Shown here piece by piece: positions 8,382 to 19,200 of a stretch of DNA of 64,000 nt. The notes below the pieces were generated by a model that did no database searches, was not told the DNA's origin, and saw only the letters and a program-made list of their open reading frames with translations. Every line of letters begins with the position of its first letter. Positions within the stretch are counted from its first letter, which is position 1. Position numbers and translations under genes: made by a program. The stretch comes from Rufibacter sp. DG15C (GTDB taxonomy: Bacteria > Bacteroidota > Bacteroidia > Cytophagales > Hymenobacteraceae), in the NCBI RefSeq assembly GCF_001577755.1, contig NZ_CP010776.1, positions 3,906,001 through 3,970,000 on the forward strand, given 5' to 3'.

Positions 8382-11207
8382 ATGAAACATATCCAAAAAC
8401 TAAGCTATCTCCTGTTATTCACGGTGGTATTGATTGCCTGCCAGAAGCTGAGCAAGTCTAATGCAGACAAAACCGAATTCAAGGTGGATTATGAGAAATT
8501 CACGCTGGACAACGGCCTGCAGGTGGTCTTCCATGTAGACAAGTCTGATCCCGTGGTGGCCGTGGCCCTGACCAGCCACGTAGGCTCCGCCCGCGAGAAG
8601 GAAGGACGCACCGGTTTTGCCCACTTGTTTGAGCATTTGTTGTTTTTAGAGTCTGAGAACCTGGGCAAAGGCGGTTTGGACAAAATGAGCGCCCGCATTG
8701 GCGGATCTGGGGCCAATGGCTCCACCAGCCGCGACCGCACCAACTACTACCAGACCGTGCCCAATGACGCCCTGGAGAAAATGCTCTGGGCCGAGGCCGA
8801 CAAGCTGGGCTGGTTCATCAATACCGTGACTGAGGAAGTGGTGAACAAAGAAAAGCAGGTGGTAAAAAACGAGAAGCGCCAGAGCTATGACAACGCTCCC
8901 TACGGCCATACTTCCTACGTGATTGACCAGAACCTCTACCCGGCCAACCACCCCTACCACTGGCAGGTGATCGGGTCTCTGGAGGATTTGCAGAACGCAA
9001 CACTGGCAGACGTGAAGGAATTCTACCGCCGCTGGTACGCGCCCAACAACGTGACCCTGGTGGTGAGCGGCGACTTTGAGCCGGGTCAGGCCAAGGAGTG
9101 GGTGGAGAAATACTTCGGGGAGATCAAGAAGGGCGAGAGCATCCCGAAGATGGAGAAGCGCCCCGCCGTGCTCTCTGAGACCAAGAAACTGTACCATGAA
9201 GACAACTTCGCGCGTCTGCCCGAGCTGACCCTAGCTTGGCCGACGGTGTATACCTATCATCCAGATTCCTACGCCCTGCGCGTGCTGTCTACCTATTTGT
9301 CTGAAGGCAAGAAGGCCCCTTTCAACCAGGTGATTGTAGACGAGAAGCAACTGGCGCCGCGCGTGAGCATCTACAACAACAACTCTGAGATTGCCGGCCA
9401 GCTGATGCTGAGCGTGCGCGGTTATGACAAAGTGGACTTGAACAAAATCCACAGCGCCATCCAAGAGTCCTTCGCGAAGTTTGAAAAGGAGGGTATCACC
9501 GAGGCGGACTTGAGCCGCATCAAGGCCGGTCAGGAAGTAGCCTTTTACAACGGCCTGGCCAGCGTGCAGGGCAAGGGCTTTCAGTTGGCGCAATATCAGA
9601 TTTTTGCAGGAGACCCGGGCTTTGTGACCAAGGACATTGCCAACATGATGGCCGTGAGCGTAGCCGATGTGAAGCGCGTGTACAACCAGTACATCAAAGG
9701 TAAACACTACGTAGCCACCAGCTTCGTGCCTAAAGGCCAGACCAACCTGATCCTAGCCGGTTCTAAAAAGGCCAGCGTGGTAGAAGAGAAGATTGTAGAA
9801 GGCGCCGAAGAGAAATTCGACCTGAACGCCAAGACCACCTATGAGCGCACACCTTCCAAGTTTGACAGAACGGTAGAGCCGGCGTATGGCAAAAGCCCTG
9901 AGATCAGCGTGCCCGCCGTCTGGGAGACCAAGTTAGACAATGGCATGCGCGTGCTGGGCATTGAAAACCGCGAGGTGCCCTTGGTGCAATTCAACCTGCG
10001 CATCAAAGGGGGTTTGTTGCTAGAGAATCCTGCCAAAGTGGGAGTAGCCAATCTTCTAGCCGAAAGTCTGACCAAAGGCACTAAGAACAAAACCACCGCC
10101 CAACTTGAGGAAGCCATAGACGCGCTGGGCGCCACCATCACCATCTCCGCAGATGATGAGGAGATCAGCGTGAACGGTAGAACCTTGGCCCGCAACTATG
10201 CCGCCACCATGGCCCTGGTGAAGGAGATGCTATCGGAGCCGCGCTGGGACGCCAAGGAGTTTGACCTGAGCAAGCAGAAGACTGAGAGCCAGATCAAAGG
10301 CCAGAAAGCCAACCCCAACTCCATTGCCAGCAACCAGTTCAAGCAGATTCTGTACGGCAAGGACCATATCCTGGCCAATAACATCCTGGGTACCGAGTCT
10401 TCCTTGAAAGCCATCACCCTACAAGACCTGCAGAGCTATTATAACGCTAACTTCTCCCCAACTTTAGCGGCCTTCCATGTAGTGGGTGCTTTGGAGAAAG
10501 ACCAGGCTGTAACCGCCTTGAACGGCTTGAATCAGAACTGGAAAGCGAAGGAAGTGTTCATGCCTACGGTTGCTACTCCGGCTGCGCCAACCGCTTCTAA
10601 GATTTACTTCTATGACGTGCCGGGCGCCAAGCAGAGTGTGCTGCGCTTTGGGTATCTGGCCTTGCCGGCCACGCATCCAGACTATTACCCGGTACAGGTG
10701 ATGAACTACATCTTGGGCGGCGGTAGCTTTGCCTCTCAGTTAACCCAGCAGCTCCGCGAGGGCAAGGGCTACACGTACGGCATCAGCTCCTCTTTTTCGG
10801 GGACTACCCTGCCGGGCCCGTTCATGATCCAGAGCGGCGTTCGTTCTAATGTGACCTATGAGTCCACCAGCCTGGTGCGCGAGATCCTAAAGAACTACGG
10901 TCCCACTTTCTCTCCGCAGGATCTGGACGTGACCAAGGGATTCTTGGTGAAAAGCACCGCCCGTGCCTTTGAGACCATGGGCGCCAAGCTGAACATGCTG
11001 CAAAACATTAGCGCCTACAACTGGCCGTATGACTACGCCAAACAGCGCGAAGCACTGGTGAAAGGCATGACCGTAGACAAGATCAAGACGCTAGCCAACC
11101 AGTATGTAAACCCAGACAAGATGTACTACCTGATTGTAGGAGACGCGGCCACCCAGCTTAAGAAACTAGAGGACTTGGGCTACGGCAAACCGGTTCTTTT
11201 GAACTAA
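8382..11207 (+). CDS. M16 family zinc metallopeptidase, lipoprotein
   Basis: About 941 residues starting at the ATG at 8382, where a lipoprotein signal peptide begins (MKHIQKLSYLLLFTVVLIAC, lipobox Cys). An in-frame ATG at 8334 would place 16 hydrophilic residues ahead of it and is unlikely. The first M16 half contains the inverted zinc motif HLFEH (His81, Glu84, His85) and a downstream Glu-rich helix that can supply the third ligand. The second half, from about residue 530, lacks the motif (LLAES at the matching place), so this is a single-chain M16B-like clam-shell with one active half. It probably degrades peptides or unfolded proteins from an inner- or outer-membrane-anchored periplasmic position. 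It is a single gene with its own terminator at 11223. Confidence 0.93.
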   Translation: MKHIQKLSYLLLFTVVLIACQKLSKSNADKTEFKVDYEKFTLDNGLQVVFHVDKSDPVVAVALTSHVGSAREKEGRTGFAHLFEHLLFLESENLGKGGLDKMSARIGGSGANGSTSRDRTNYYQTVPNDALEKMLWAEADKLGWFINTVTEEVVNKEKQVVKNEKRQSYDNAPYGHTSYVIDQNLYPANHPYHWQVIGSLEDLQNATLADVKEFYRRWYAPNNVTLVVSGDFEPGQAKEWVEKYFGEIKKGESIPKMEKRPAVLSETKKLYHEDNFARLPELTLAWPTVYTYHPDSYALRVLSTYLSEGKKAPFNQVIVDEKQLAPRVSIYNNNSEIAGQLMLSVRGYDKVDLNKIHSAIQESFAKFEKEGITEADLSRIKAGQEVAFYNGLASVQGKGFQLAQYQIFAGDPGFVTKDIANMMAVSVADVKRVYNQYIKGKHYVATSFVPKGQTNLILAGSKKASVVEEKIVEGAEEKFDLNAKTTYERTPSKFDRTVEPAYGKSPEISVPAVWETKLDNGMRVLGIENREVPLVQFNLRIKGGLLLENPAKVGVANLLAESLTKGTKNKTTAQLEEAIDALGATITISADDEEISVNGRTLARNYAATMALVKEMLSEPRWDAKEFDLSKQKTESQIKGQKANPNSIASNQFKQILYGKDHILANNILGTESSLKAITLQDLQSYYNANFSPTLAAFHVVGALEKDQAVTALNGLNQNWKAKEVFMPTVATPAAPTASKIYFYDVPGAKQSVLRFGYLALPATHPDYYPVQVMNYILGGGSFASQLTQQLREGKGYTYGISSSFSGTTLPGPFMIQSGVRSNVTYESTSLVREILKNYGPTFSPQDLDVTKGFLVKSTARAFETMGAKLNMLQNISAYNWPYDYAKQREALVKGMTVDKIKTLANQYVNPDKMYYLIVGDAATQLKKLEDLGYGKPVLLN

Positions 11208-11222
11208 GCACACCATGTATTT

Positions 11223-11266
11223 AAAAAGCAGAATAGAAAGGGGAAACTCTTTCTATTCTGCTTTTT
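11223..11266 (+). terminator. Rho-independent terminator after M16 peptidase
   Basis: A perfect 18-bp stem (AAAAAGCAGAATAGAAAG with its complement) and an 8-nt loop, ending in five T, 16 nt after the stop. Confidence 0.92.
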
Positions 11267-11315
11267 ATCAATATCTTAAACCTCTAATTCGCGCTACCTT
11301 ACCTAACTAACCACT

Positions 11316-12392
11316 ATGAACTGCAAACAAATTTTAACCATGAGTCTAGCGGCGGCAGGCTTGCTTTCCTTTTCCTGCCAACGAGACCGAACCACCGAAG
11401 ATACCCTGCCTACCGTTGCACCGGGTTTAACCGCCGCCTATTTCCAGAAGACGGAAGCTGGCGTGCAGGATGGTGGCGTGCAGATGATTCCCATCAAGAC
11501 TCCCAAAGGCGAGTTTAAAGTCTGGACCAAGCGCTTCGGGAACAACCCCAAGATGAAGGTCCTCTTGCTGAATGGCGGCCCCGGTGCTACCCATGAATAC
11601 TTTGAGGCGTTTGAGAATTTCTTACCGGCAGAGGGCATTGAGTTCATCTACTATGACCAACTGGGCTGCGGCAACTCACAGGACCCCAAGGATGCGTCCA
11701 TGTGGGATCTTCCCCGCTTTGTGGAAGAGGTAGAGCAGGTACGCAGAGCCCTGAATTTAACCAAAGACAATTTCTACATCTTGGGCCATTCCTGGGGCGG
11801 CATCCTGGCCTTGGAATATGCACTCAAGTACCAGGACAACCTCAAAGGCCTCATCATCTCCAACATGATGGCCAGCGCCCCAGATTATGGCAAATACGCC
11901 GATGAGGTTTTGGCCAAGCAACTGGACCCTAAAGTACTAGCTGAGGTGCGCGCTATTGAAGACCGCAAAGACTTCACCAATCCCCGCTACATGGAGCTCC
12001 TGATGCCCCATTTCTACACCAAGCACATCCTGCGCCTACCGCTGGACCAGTGGCCAGAGCCCGTGAACCGCTCCTTTTCCAAAATGAACCAGTCCTTGTA
12101 CGTGACCATGCAGGGCCCCAGCGAGTTTGGCATCTCTGGCAAGCTGGAAACCTGGGACCGCACCGCCGACCTACCTAAAGTAACGGTTCCTACCCTCACG
12201 GTGGGCGCGCAGTTTGACACCATGGACCCCGAGCACATGAAGATGATGGCCGCCAAAGTGCAGAACGGCACGTACCTGTACTGCCCAAAGGGAAGTCACA
12301 TGAGCTTGTATGACGACCAGGAGACTTATTTTAAGGGATTGATCAAATTCATCAAAGGAGTGGACGGCGGCCAGAAGGAAGTCCCGCTTTAA
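11316..12392 (+). CDS. Proline iminopeptidase-like alpha/beta hydrolase, lipoprotein
   Basis: A 358-residue alpha/beta-hydrolase with a lipoprotein signal (MNCKQILTMSLAAAGLLSFSC). The oxyanion region LLLNGGPGATHEYF and the nucleophile elbow GHSWGG match the S33 proline iminopeptidase family, which removes N-terminal proline from peptides. Late GAQFDTMDPEHM and GSHMS supply the expected Asp and His. Being exported and lipid-anchored, it may help use proline-rich peptides, together with the M16 peptidase just upstream, although a terminator separates the two. A start at the ATG at 11340 is also possible. Substrate is by family only. Confidence 0.88.
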   Translation: MNCKQILTMSLAAAGLLSFSCQRDRTTEDTLPTVAPGLTAAYFQKTEAGVQDGGVQMIPIKTPKGEFKVWTKRFGNNPKMKVLLLNGGPGATHEYFEAFENFLPAEGIEFIYYDQLGCGNSQDPKDASMWDLPRFVEEVEQVRRALNLTKDNFYILGHSWGGILALEYALKYQDNLKGLIISNMMASAPDYGKYADEVLAKQLDPKVLAEVRAIEDRKDFTNPRYMELLMPHFYTKHILRLPLDQWPEPVNRSFSKMNQSLYVTMQGPSEFGISGKLETWDRTADLPKVTVPTLTVGAQFDTMDPEHMKMMAAKVQNGTYLYCPKGSHMSLYDDQETYFKGLIKFIKGVDGGQKEVPL

Positions 12393-12422
12393 CAGTTCGG
12401 TACTCTACTATCCTAATTCTTG

Positions 12423-12457
12423 AAAGCCTTCCGGTGTTAAGCCCCGGAAGGCTTTTT
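12423..12457 (+). terminator. Rho-independent terminator
   Basis: Arms AAAGCCTTCCGG and CCGGAAGGCTTT flank a short loop and run into a T tract, 31 nt after the hydrolase stop. Confidence 0.9.
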
Positions 12458-12458
12458 A

Positions 12459-12494
12459 TTTTTGGCTTGTTTTCTAATAAATAGGCCAAAAACG
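12459..12494. repeat. Dispersed intergenic palindrome, copy 5
   Basis: Left arm TTTTTGGCTTGTTTTC, a diverged loop TAATAA and right arm ATAGGCCAAAAACG. It starts 2 nt after the terminator. The remaining 320 nt up to the next gene are AT-rich, with no gene and no clear promoter. Confidence 0.8.
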
Positions 12495-12814
12495 GATTAT
12501 TACAAAATATTTTTAGGTCTAACAATATTTCATTTCACCAAGACACAACCAGTCCAGTACAAATTACAAGAAAGTTAAATAAGATTTTTTCAGTAAAATA
12601 TTCGATTTTTATATATAAAATTTTATAATATAAAGTTTAAAAACACAATTTAAAGAACTCAGAGGAGGAGCTAGGTGTTTTTAGAATGACTCCACAATCT
12701 CTCTAGGCATCCAATTCCCCCCAATGGGCCTGGTTCTTTGCGACAAAGCCTCATCCTACTGCTTGTCTATTCTCAATTCCGCGCAAAAGTTCTTCATTAT
12801 TACCGCAGGTAGCC

Positions 12815-15800
12815 ATGGGAAAATTTATTTTGCTCCTGTACTTCATGCTGCTTTCTTGTACCGTTGCCGCCCAGACTAGTATTGTTCCCTTCGGCTCTAC
12901 CTGGAAATACCTGGACAACGGCACCAACCAAGGCACCGCCTGGCGCACCTCCCCCTTCTCTGAAACAGGCTGGAAAACCGGGGATGGGAAGTTCGGGTAC
13001 GGCATCAGTGACGCTAAGACTGTGATCAGCTACGGGTCATCAGCCAAGAAGAAGTACATCACCACTTATTTCAGGAAAACCATCACCATTACTAATCTAA
13101 CAGCTTACATTTCCTTCTCTGGCAAGGTGAAAAGGGATGACGGGGTAGTAGTGTATGTGAACGGCACCGAGGTCTACCGCAACAACATGCCCACCGGCAC
13201 CATTAGCTATACCACCCTGGCCAGTGAGGCCAAAGACAACGGCGGCACCGCGCAAACGTTCAGCCTTAGCAGCAATCGGTTTGTGGAAGGGACCAACCTA
13301 GTGGCCGTGGAGGTGCACCAACAGAAAGTGAGCACCCCAGACATGGCCTTTGACCTGGAACTGACAGGCCAGCTTCCCCCGGCAGACGTAACCCCGCCCA
13401 CCGTCTCCAGCATTAGCCGGCAGAACCCCGCTACCGCTATTGTGGCGTCTGGCAATGTCACCTACAGAGCCACTTTTAGTGAGCCCGTCACCGGAGTGGG
13501 CATAGATGATTTTACACTCTTTTCCACCGGCTCGGCCACCGGTCAAGTAACGGACTTGGTAGCTGTGTCTGCTTTTATCTATGATGTGACGGTGCTGCCT
13601 TCCGGCGAAGGCGATCTGCGCCTGGATCTGAAAAACACGGGGACGGGTATCACTGATGCCAGCGGAAACGCCATCACTACGGGCTATACCGCTGGACAGA
13701 GCTACACCCTGCAGCTGCCCCCGCCGCCAGACCAAACCCCGCCCTCGGCCTTGAGCATCAATAGACAGCTTCCACTCTCTGACTCTACCCACGCCACCAC
13801 CATTTCCTTCAGAGCTACCTTCTCAGAGGCAGTTACGGGAGTTGATGGTCCAGATTTCAGCCTGGCCACCCTAGGAAGTGCCACCGGGGAAATAGGTTCT
13901 ATCCAATCTGTGTCAACTTCAATCTATGACGTGGTGGTCACTAACGTCTCTGGACAGGGCGAACTGCGGCTGGACCTAAACCCTTCCAATACAGGCATCC
14001 TTGACGCCGCCGGCAACGCTTTGGTAGACGGGTTCTCCAGCGGGCAGAGCTATTATGTCTCCCCACCCCCGCCAGATGTGACCTCTCCAACTGTGGTAAG
14101 CATAAACCGGCAGAGCCCTGCTACCTCCACCATTCCGCCGGGCAATGCTACGTTCAGGGCCACACTCTCTGAGCCTGTCACGGGTGTCTCTCTGGAGGAC
14201 TTCCAGCTAATTGCCACTGACTCTGCGTCTGGAGAGGTAACCGGGGTAAATGCCATCAGTGCTACTGCCTATGATGTTTCACTTACCGCCGCCGGGTCTG
14301 GAACCCTCCGGTTGGATGTGAAAGACGCTGACACTAACATCCAAGACGCCGCTGGCAACACCCTGAAAGAGGGTTTCCCAGGTGGCCAGACCTATACCGT
14401 ACAACCCGTCATCAGTCCGCCAGAACCCCAGTATCCTGACCTTTTCAGCTTTGGCTCCTCCTGGAAATACCTGGACAACGGTACGGACCAGGGGACGGCT
14501 TGGAGAGCGGTGGATTTTGACGAAAGTACTTGGAAGACAGGCAACGGGAAATTTGGCTACGGCATTCCAGACGCCGCCACCGTCCTCCAGTACGGCCCAT
14601 CCACCACTTCCAAGTACATTACCACCTACTTCAGGAAATCCATCTCCTTATCAGAACCCGCTGACTATGGTACCTTTTCCTTTAACATAAAAATGGATGA
14701 CGGCGCGGTGCTGTATGTAAACGGGGTGGAAAAATACAGATATAACATGCCCACCGGGAATATAGGCTATAGGACCTTGGCTTCGGTGAGTTCCAGTGGT
14801 GACGGCAGTAAGACCTTGACCTTCTTTATTCATAATTCTGCCTTTGTGAAAGGTAAAAATGTCATAGCCGTTGAAATCCATCAGCAAGCTGCCAATAGCA
14901 ATGACCTGGCCTTTGACCTGCAAATAGGCTCCTCGCACAAGAGCCCAGTGGTGCTATACTATGAAGGCTTTGAGAGCGGCACCGGTTTTGCCGGCCTGCA
15001 CATGCAGACCAGCACCGCCTACGGCTTTACGGTAGAGAGTGACACCGTGTACAGCGGCAAAAAGGCCGGAAGATGGGAACTGCGCGCCGGGGACCCTCCG
15101 GCGGCGGACGGCACCCGGGCCGAGGTGCTTTTCTCTGATGAAGTTGCCCAGGAGGAGACTTGGCATTCCTTTGCGGGCTACTTCCCGTCGGCGAACTATT
15201 TGCTGGACTCAGATGACGAGGCGTTTAACCAATGGCACCAGGGTGGCGAGTTCGGCTCTCCCCTGCTCACTTTGAGAACCCAGGACGGCCGGTTTGAGGT
15301 ACGCCGGCGGTCCGCAGACGGCACTGTTTTGAACATCCATGTGCTGGGCCCTATCATTTATGACCAATGGATCTCAGTGGTGATTCACATAAAGCAGCAC
15401 CTCACTGACGGCTTCATGCAAGTATGGATCAACGGCGACCTGCGGCTGGACATCAAGGGCCTGACTACCATGTACAACGGACCCTTCGGGAAATATAAAA
15501 TGGGCCTCTACAAGAGTGATTGGAACAATAAAGGCGTCACCCAATCTAAAAAGCGGGTGTGGTTTGTGGACGAGGTGAAGATTGGCAATGCGGCCAACAC
15601 CTATGAAAGCATGAAGCCGGCCACCAACCTCCCGGTCCCCGGTGGGCAAGCCACCAGCACGCAAGTCCTTCTGATGGAGGAGCCGCCCTTTGATGCATTA
15701 AAAATATACCCCAACCCCGTAAAGAGAGGCTCTTTGGTGACAGTACAGGCTAGCGACAATTCTATCAACGAGATCATGGTCTCAGACATGTCTGGCCACA

Positions 15801-15928
15801 TTGTCTACAGGTCTGCATTCATGGGCACCACTGCTCTGGAGACAAAAAATCTGGCTAGCGGCTTGTACGTGGTGAGCTCTATTGGGAAGCGTTCCACTGC
15901 AAAACAGAAATTTATCATCACCAATTAA
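12815..15928 (+). CDS. T9SS-exported multidomain protein with polysaccharide-lyase-like domain
   Basis: A 1037-residue protein with a signal peptide (1-20, ending VAAQ). A module of about 160 residues (25-184) has the signature SSWKYLDNGxxQGTAWR. Three Ig-like repeats (about 191-300, 308-416, 421-530) follow, each with FxATxSEPVTGV and a DAxGN segment. A second copy of the first module covers 543-704. A concanavalin-fold domain (about 712-924: YYEGFESG, GKKAGRWELR, FNQWHQGGEFGSP, FVDEVKIG) resembles the Polysacc_lyase/heparin-lyase-like family, which cleaves uronic-acid polysaccharides by beta-elimination. The T9SS type A tail begins at IYPNPVKRG (962). It is probably exported or cell-surface anchored. 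The repeated module resembles the jelly-roll domains of beta-galactosidases. The next gene shares both modules. The lyase assignment rests on fold motifs and the substrate is unknown. Confidence 0.83.
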   Translation: MGKFILLLYFMLLSCTVAAQTSIVPFGSTWKYLDNGTNQGTAWRTSPFSETGWKTGDGKFGYGISDAKTVISYGSSAKKKYITTYFRKTITITNLTAYISFSGKVKRDDGVVVYVNGTEVYRNNMPTGTISYTTLASEAKDNGGTAQTFSLSSNRFVEGTNLVAVEVHQQKVSTPDMAFDLELTGQLPPADVTPPTVSSISRQNPATAIVASGNVTYRATFSEPVTGVGIDDFTLFSTGSATGQVTDLVAVSAFIYDVTVLPSGEGDLRLDLKNTGTGITDASGNAITTGYTAGQSYTLQLPPPPDQTPPSALSINRQLPLSDSTHATTISFRATFSEAVTGVDGPDFSLATLGSATGEIGSIQSVSTSIYDVVVTNVSGQGELRLDLNPSNTGILDAAGNALVDGFSSGQSYYVSPPPPDVTSPTVVSINRQSPATSTIPPGNATFRATLSEPVTGVSLEDFQLIATDSASGEVTGVNAISATAYDVSLTAAGSGTLRLDVKDADTNIQDAAGNTLKEGFPGGQTYTVQPVISPPEPQYPDLFSFGSSWKYLDNGTDQGTAWRAVDFDESTWKTGNGKFGYGIPDAATVLQYGPSTTSKYITTYFRKSISLSEPADYGTFSFNIKMDDGAVLYVNGVEKYRYNMPTGNIGYRTLASVSSSGDGSKTLTFFIHNSAFVKGKNVIAVEIHQQAANSNDLAFDLQIGSSHKSPVVLYYEGFESGTGFAGLHMQTSTAYGFTVESDTVYSGKKAGRWELRAGDPPAADGTRAEVLFSDEVAQEETWHSFAGYFPSANYLLDSDDEAFNQWHQGGEFGSPLLTLRTQDGRFEVRRRSADGTVLNIHVLGPIIYDQWISVVIHIKQHLTDGFMQVWINGDLRLDIKGLTTMYNGPFGKYKMGLYKSDWNNKGVTQSKKRVWFVDEVKIGNAANTYESMKPATNLPVPGGQATSTQVLLMEEPPFDALKIYPNPVKRGSLVTVQASDNSINEIMVSDMSGHIVYRSAFMGTTALETKNLASGLYVVSSIGKRSTAKQKFIITN

Positions 15929-16044
15929 GAACAGCAGTAACTCAGCCTTGTGCTGACAAAAGACAGCGGGAAGGAATGAGCGCTGTTAATACAACCTGAC
16001 TGCGTCATGAGCAGACAAGCCTCCCGGCGCTTTGTCTCCACGTT

Positions 16045-16086
16045 TCCTTTTTTGGCCTATTTCCTGGAAAATAGGCCAAAAAAGGA
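16045..16086. repeat. Dispersed intergenic palindrome, copy 6
   Basis: TCC, then left arm TTTTTTGGCCTATTTCC, loop TGG, and right arm AAAATAGGCCAAAAAA, then GGA. It is one of the most symmetrical copies, with a TA in both arms. No separate terminator is seen between the two T9SS genes. Confidence 0.9.
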
Positions 16087-16212
16087 TTGATTCTCCCCTC
16101 TTCCAGATGGACTCTTTTCTGGTTTAGGTCTTATTACAGCGGCAAGGTTGCAGGTTAATCTTTGCCGGTTCTGCCTTCGATTTAAAAATTCAAAAGTTTA
16201 TAACGGTTGGCC

Positions 16213-19200
16213 ATGGTTAAATTTATTATCCTCTTTTATTTGATGGCGCTGACGAGCACAGCGGTAGCTCAAACCCCCGTATTCTCCTTTAACTCAAGTT
16301 GGAAATACCTAGACAACGGCTCTAACCAAGGTACCGCCTGGCGGGCGGTATCCTTTGCTGAAACTAATTGGAAAACCGGTGTCGGGAAATTTGGGTACGG
16401 CATATTGGATGCAACTACGCCTATAAGCTTTGGGACAAGCGCCAAAAGAAAATTCATCACTACGTACTTCAGAAAAACCATCTCTGTCCAAGACCCTACA
16501 CAGTATGCCTCCTTCACGGGGCAAGTGAAAAGGGATGACGGGGTAGTGGTGTATGTGAACGGCACCGAGGTCTACCGCAACAACATGCCCACTGGGGCCA
16601 TCTCCTACACCACCTTGGCCGCCGGAGCAAGTGATAACGGTACGGCCATTGCCACTTTCCCTGTTTCACCCACCGCTTTCGTAAATGGAACCAATGTTAT
16701 TGCCGTGGAGGTGCACCAGCAAAAGGCCAATACCTCAGATATGGCGTTTGACCTGGCGCTTATAGCCACCCTAAAGACCTCATCTGGTGACGTTACACCT
16801 CCTTCTGTGGTAAGTATCAATAGGCAGGCTCCTCTAACCCTTACCGCTCCGTTTGGGCTTGTAACCTTTAGGGCCACTTTCAATGAACCTGTGACAGGTG
16901 TCACTGTAGATGACTTCCTCACCACCACTACCAACTCAACTACGGGTACAGTAAGCAGCGTGCTACCCTTATCTGGCTCAACGTATGACATTTCTGTTAA
17001 TACTACAGGCGAAGGCACCCTTAGGCTAGACTTGAAAGGCACCGGCACGGGAATAAATGATATAGCAGGAAATGCCCTAGCTGCAGGATTCACGTCAGGT
17101 CAATCCTATACCATCCAGTCGGCTCTCCCGGTGGATACTACCCCGCCAACGGTATTGAGTATAAGCCGCCAGAATCCTTTAACGGAAACAACAAACGCTA
17201 CTTCCCTTACTTTTAGGGCTTCGTTCTCAGAACCGGTTACAGGGGTGGACATATCAGATTTCTCTGTCACTACCACTTCTGGAACGGTGAATGGATCATT
17301 TGGGTCAAATGCGGTGGCAGCTGTGGGCACCCAGGGCGCACTGTATGATATTACCTTCAGCTCCATCACCGGCACCGGGGTACTCAGATTGGATCTTAAA
17401 GAAGGGGCAAGCGTCAATGACGCAGCTGGCAATCCTATTGCTAACGGCTTTTCAGGTGGGCAAACCTACTCTGTTTCTCCCCCGCCAGTAACGCCATTGC
17501 CCGGCTTGCCCGTTACCTTAAAATCTACCTGGAAGTATTTAGACAATGGTACGGACCAGGGCACAGCCTGGCGGACCAGCACTTTTGATGATAGCCAATG
17601 GAAATCTGGCAATGGGCAATTTGGTTATGGGGACGGCGATGAAAGCACCATTTTGAATTATGGCCCCAATACTAGCAGCAAATACATCACCTACTACTTC
17701 AGGAAATCAATCACTATCCCAACCGACGTAGCCTATACCTCCTATAACCTAAAGTTAGTTCGTGACGACGGAGCTGTTGTGTATGTTAATGGGACTGAGG
17801 TGTTCAGGAGCAACATGCCCACAGGCACCGTGTCCTATACCACCTTAGCCGCTACCAGTAATGAGGCCACCATATCCTTTACCTTGCCGGCCACCGCTTT
17901 CAGGGCCGGTGTCAACGTCATTGCCGTGGAGGTGCATCAAAATTATGCCAGCAGCTCAGATATCTCCTTTGACCTGGAGGTGATTGGCAGCGGCGGCACC
18001 ACTACCCCCCAAGTCCCAGTCCTTGTGAGAGGCCCGTTTTTGCAAAAGGGAAGCCAAACGGCTATGAGTGTAAAATGGCGCACGGACATAGCCACAGAAT
18101 CAAAGGTGGAAGTTGGCACCCTGCTGGGAAACTACCCCATAGAGAAGAGCAGTACAGCCAAAACAACGGACCATGAGGTGCGGGTAGAGGGCCTCTTGCC
18201 GCAAACTAAATACTATTACAGAATAGGCAACACCACGCATATTTTACAGACCGGCGCAAGCAATTTCTTTCATACCGCCCCAGCAGACACCAGCAAGGCA
18301 AAGATACGGGTCGCCATTTTTGGGGATTGTGGCAAAGACAGCAATGGCAACAGAACGGGCACCCTAAACTCCTACCTAAATTACACGGGCAATAACCCCG
18401 CAGAACTGCTCCTGCTGTTAGGTGATAACGCCTATGAAGACGGCACAGAGGCAGATTACCAGAAGGAGTTCTTTGCTCCGTACGGTGGCAACATCCTTAG
18501 AAACCACGTGCTTTTTCCGGCCCCAGGTAACCATGACTACCATCTGGTGCCGCTTACCTCCCGTGACCAAAGCGGGTATTACACCAGTTTCTCCATGCCC
18601 ACCCAAGGAGAATCTGGGGGTATCCCCTCCAACACAAAGGCCTATTATTCTTTCGACTGGGGCAACATTCACTTTGTAAGCCTTGACTCGTACGGCATAG
18701 AACCTGCTGACAATACCAAGCTCTATGACACCACGGGCGTACAGGTGCAATGGCTGAAACGAGATTTGGAGGCAAACACTAAGAAGTGGACCATCCTGTA
18801 TTGGCACCACCCACCCCATTCCATGGGAAGTCATAACTCAGACACAGAGGGAGACATGCGCAGGCTGCGGGATAATTTCATAAGAATCATAGAGCGATAC
18901 GGCGTAGACCTGGTATTTACTGGGCATAGCCATGACTATGAAAGGTCATACCTCTTAGACCGTTTCTACGGGCCAGAACTTACGTTTGACCCTGCCGTGC
19001 ATACCAAGAGCACGTCCAGCGCCCAATATGATGGAAGCGCGAATTCTTGTCCATACGTCACCACCTCAGGCACTGGAAACCACGGAACCGTCTACGTAGT
19101 GGCTGGTTCGGCGGGTAACTCCGGTACCGTGGAGCCTGGCTACCCGCACAATGCCTTGCCCTTTGCGGTCAATGATGGGGGCATGGTGTACCTGGAGGTA

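Noticed and set aside
8646-9197. 183-codon minus-strand frame inside the M16 peptidase gene
   Set aside because: Antisense shadow of a well-conserved coding region, with no ribosome site or homology.
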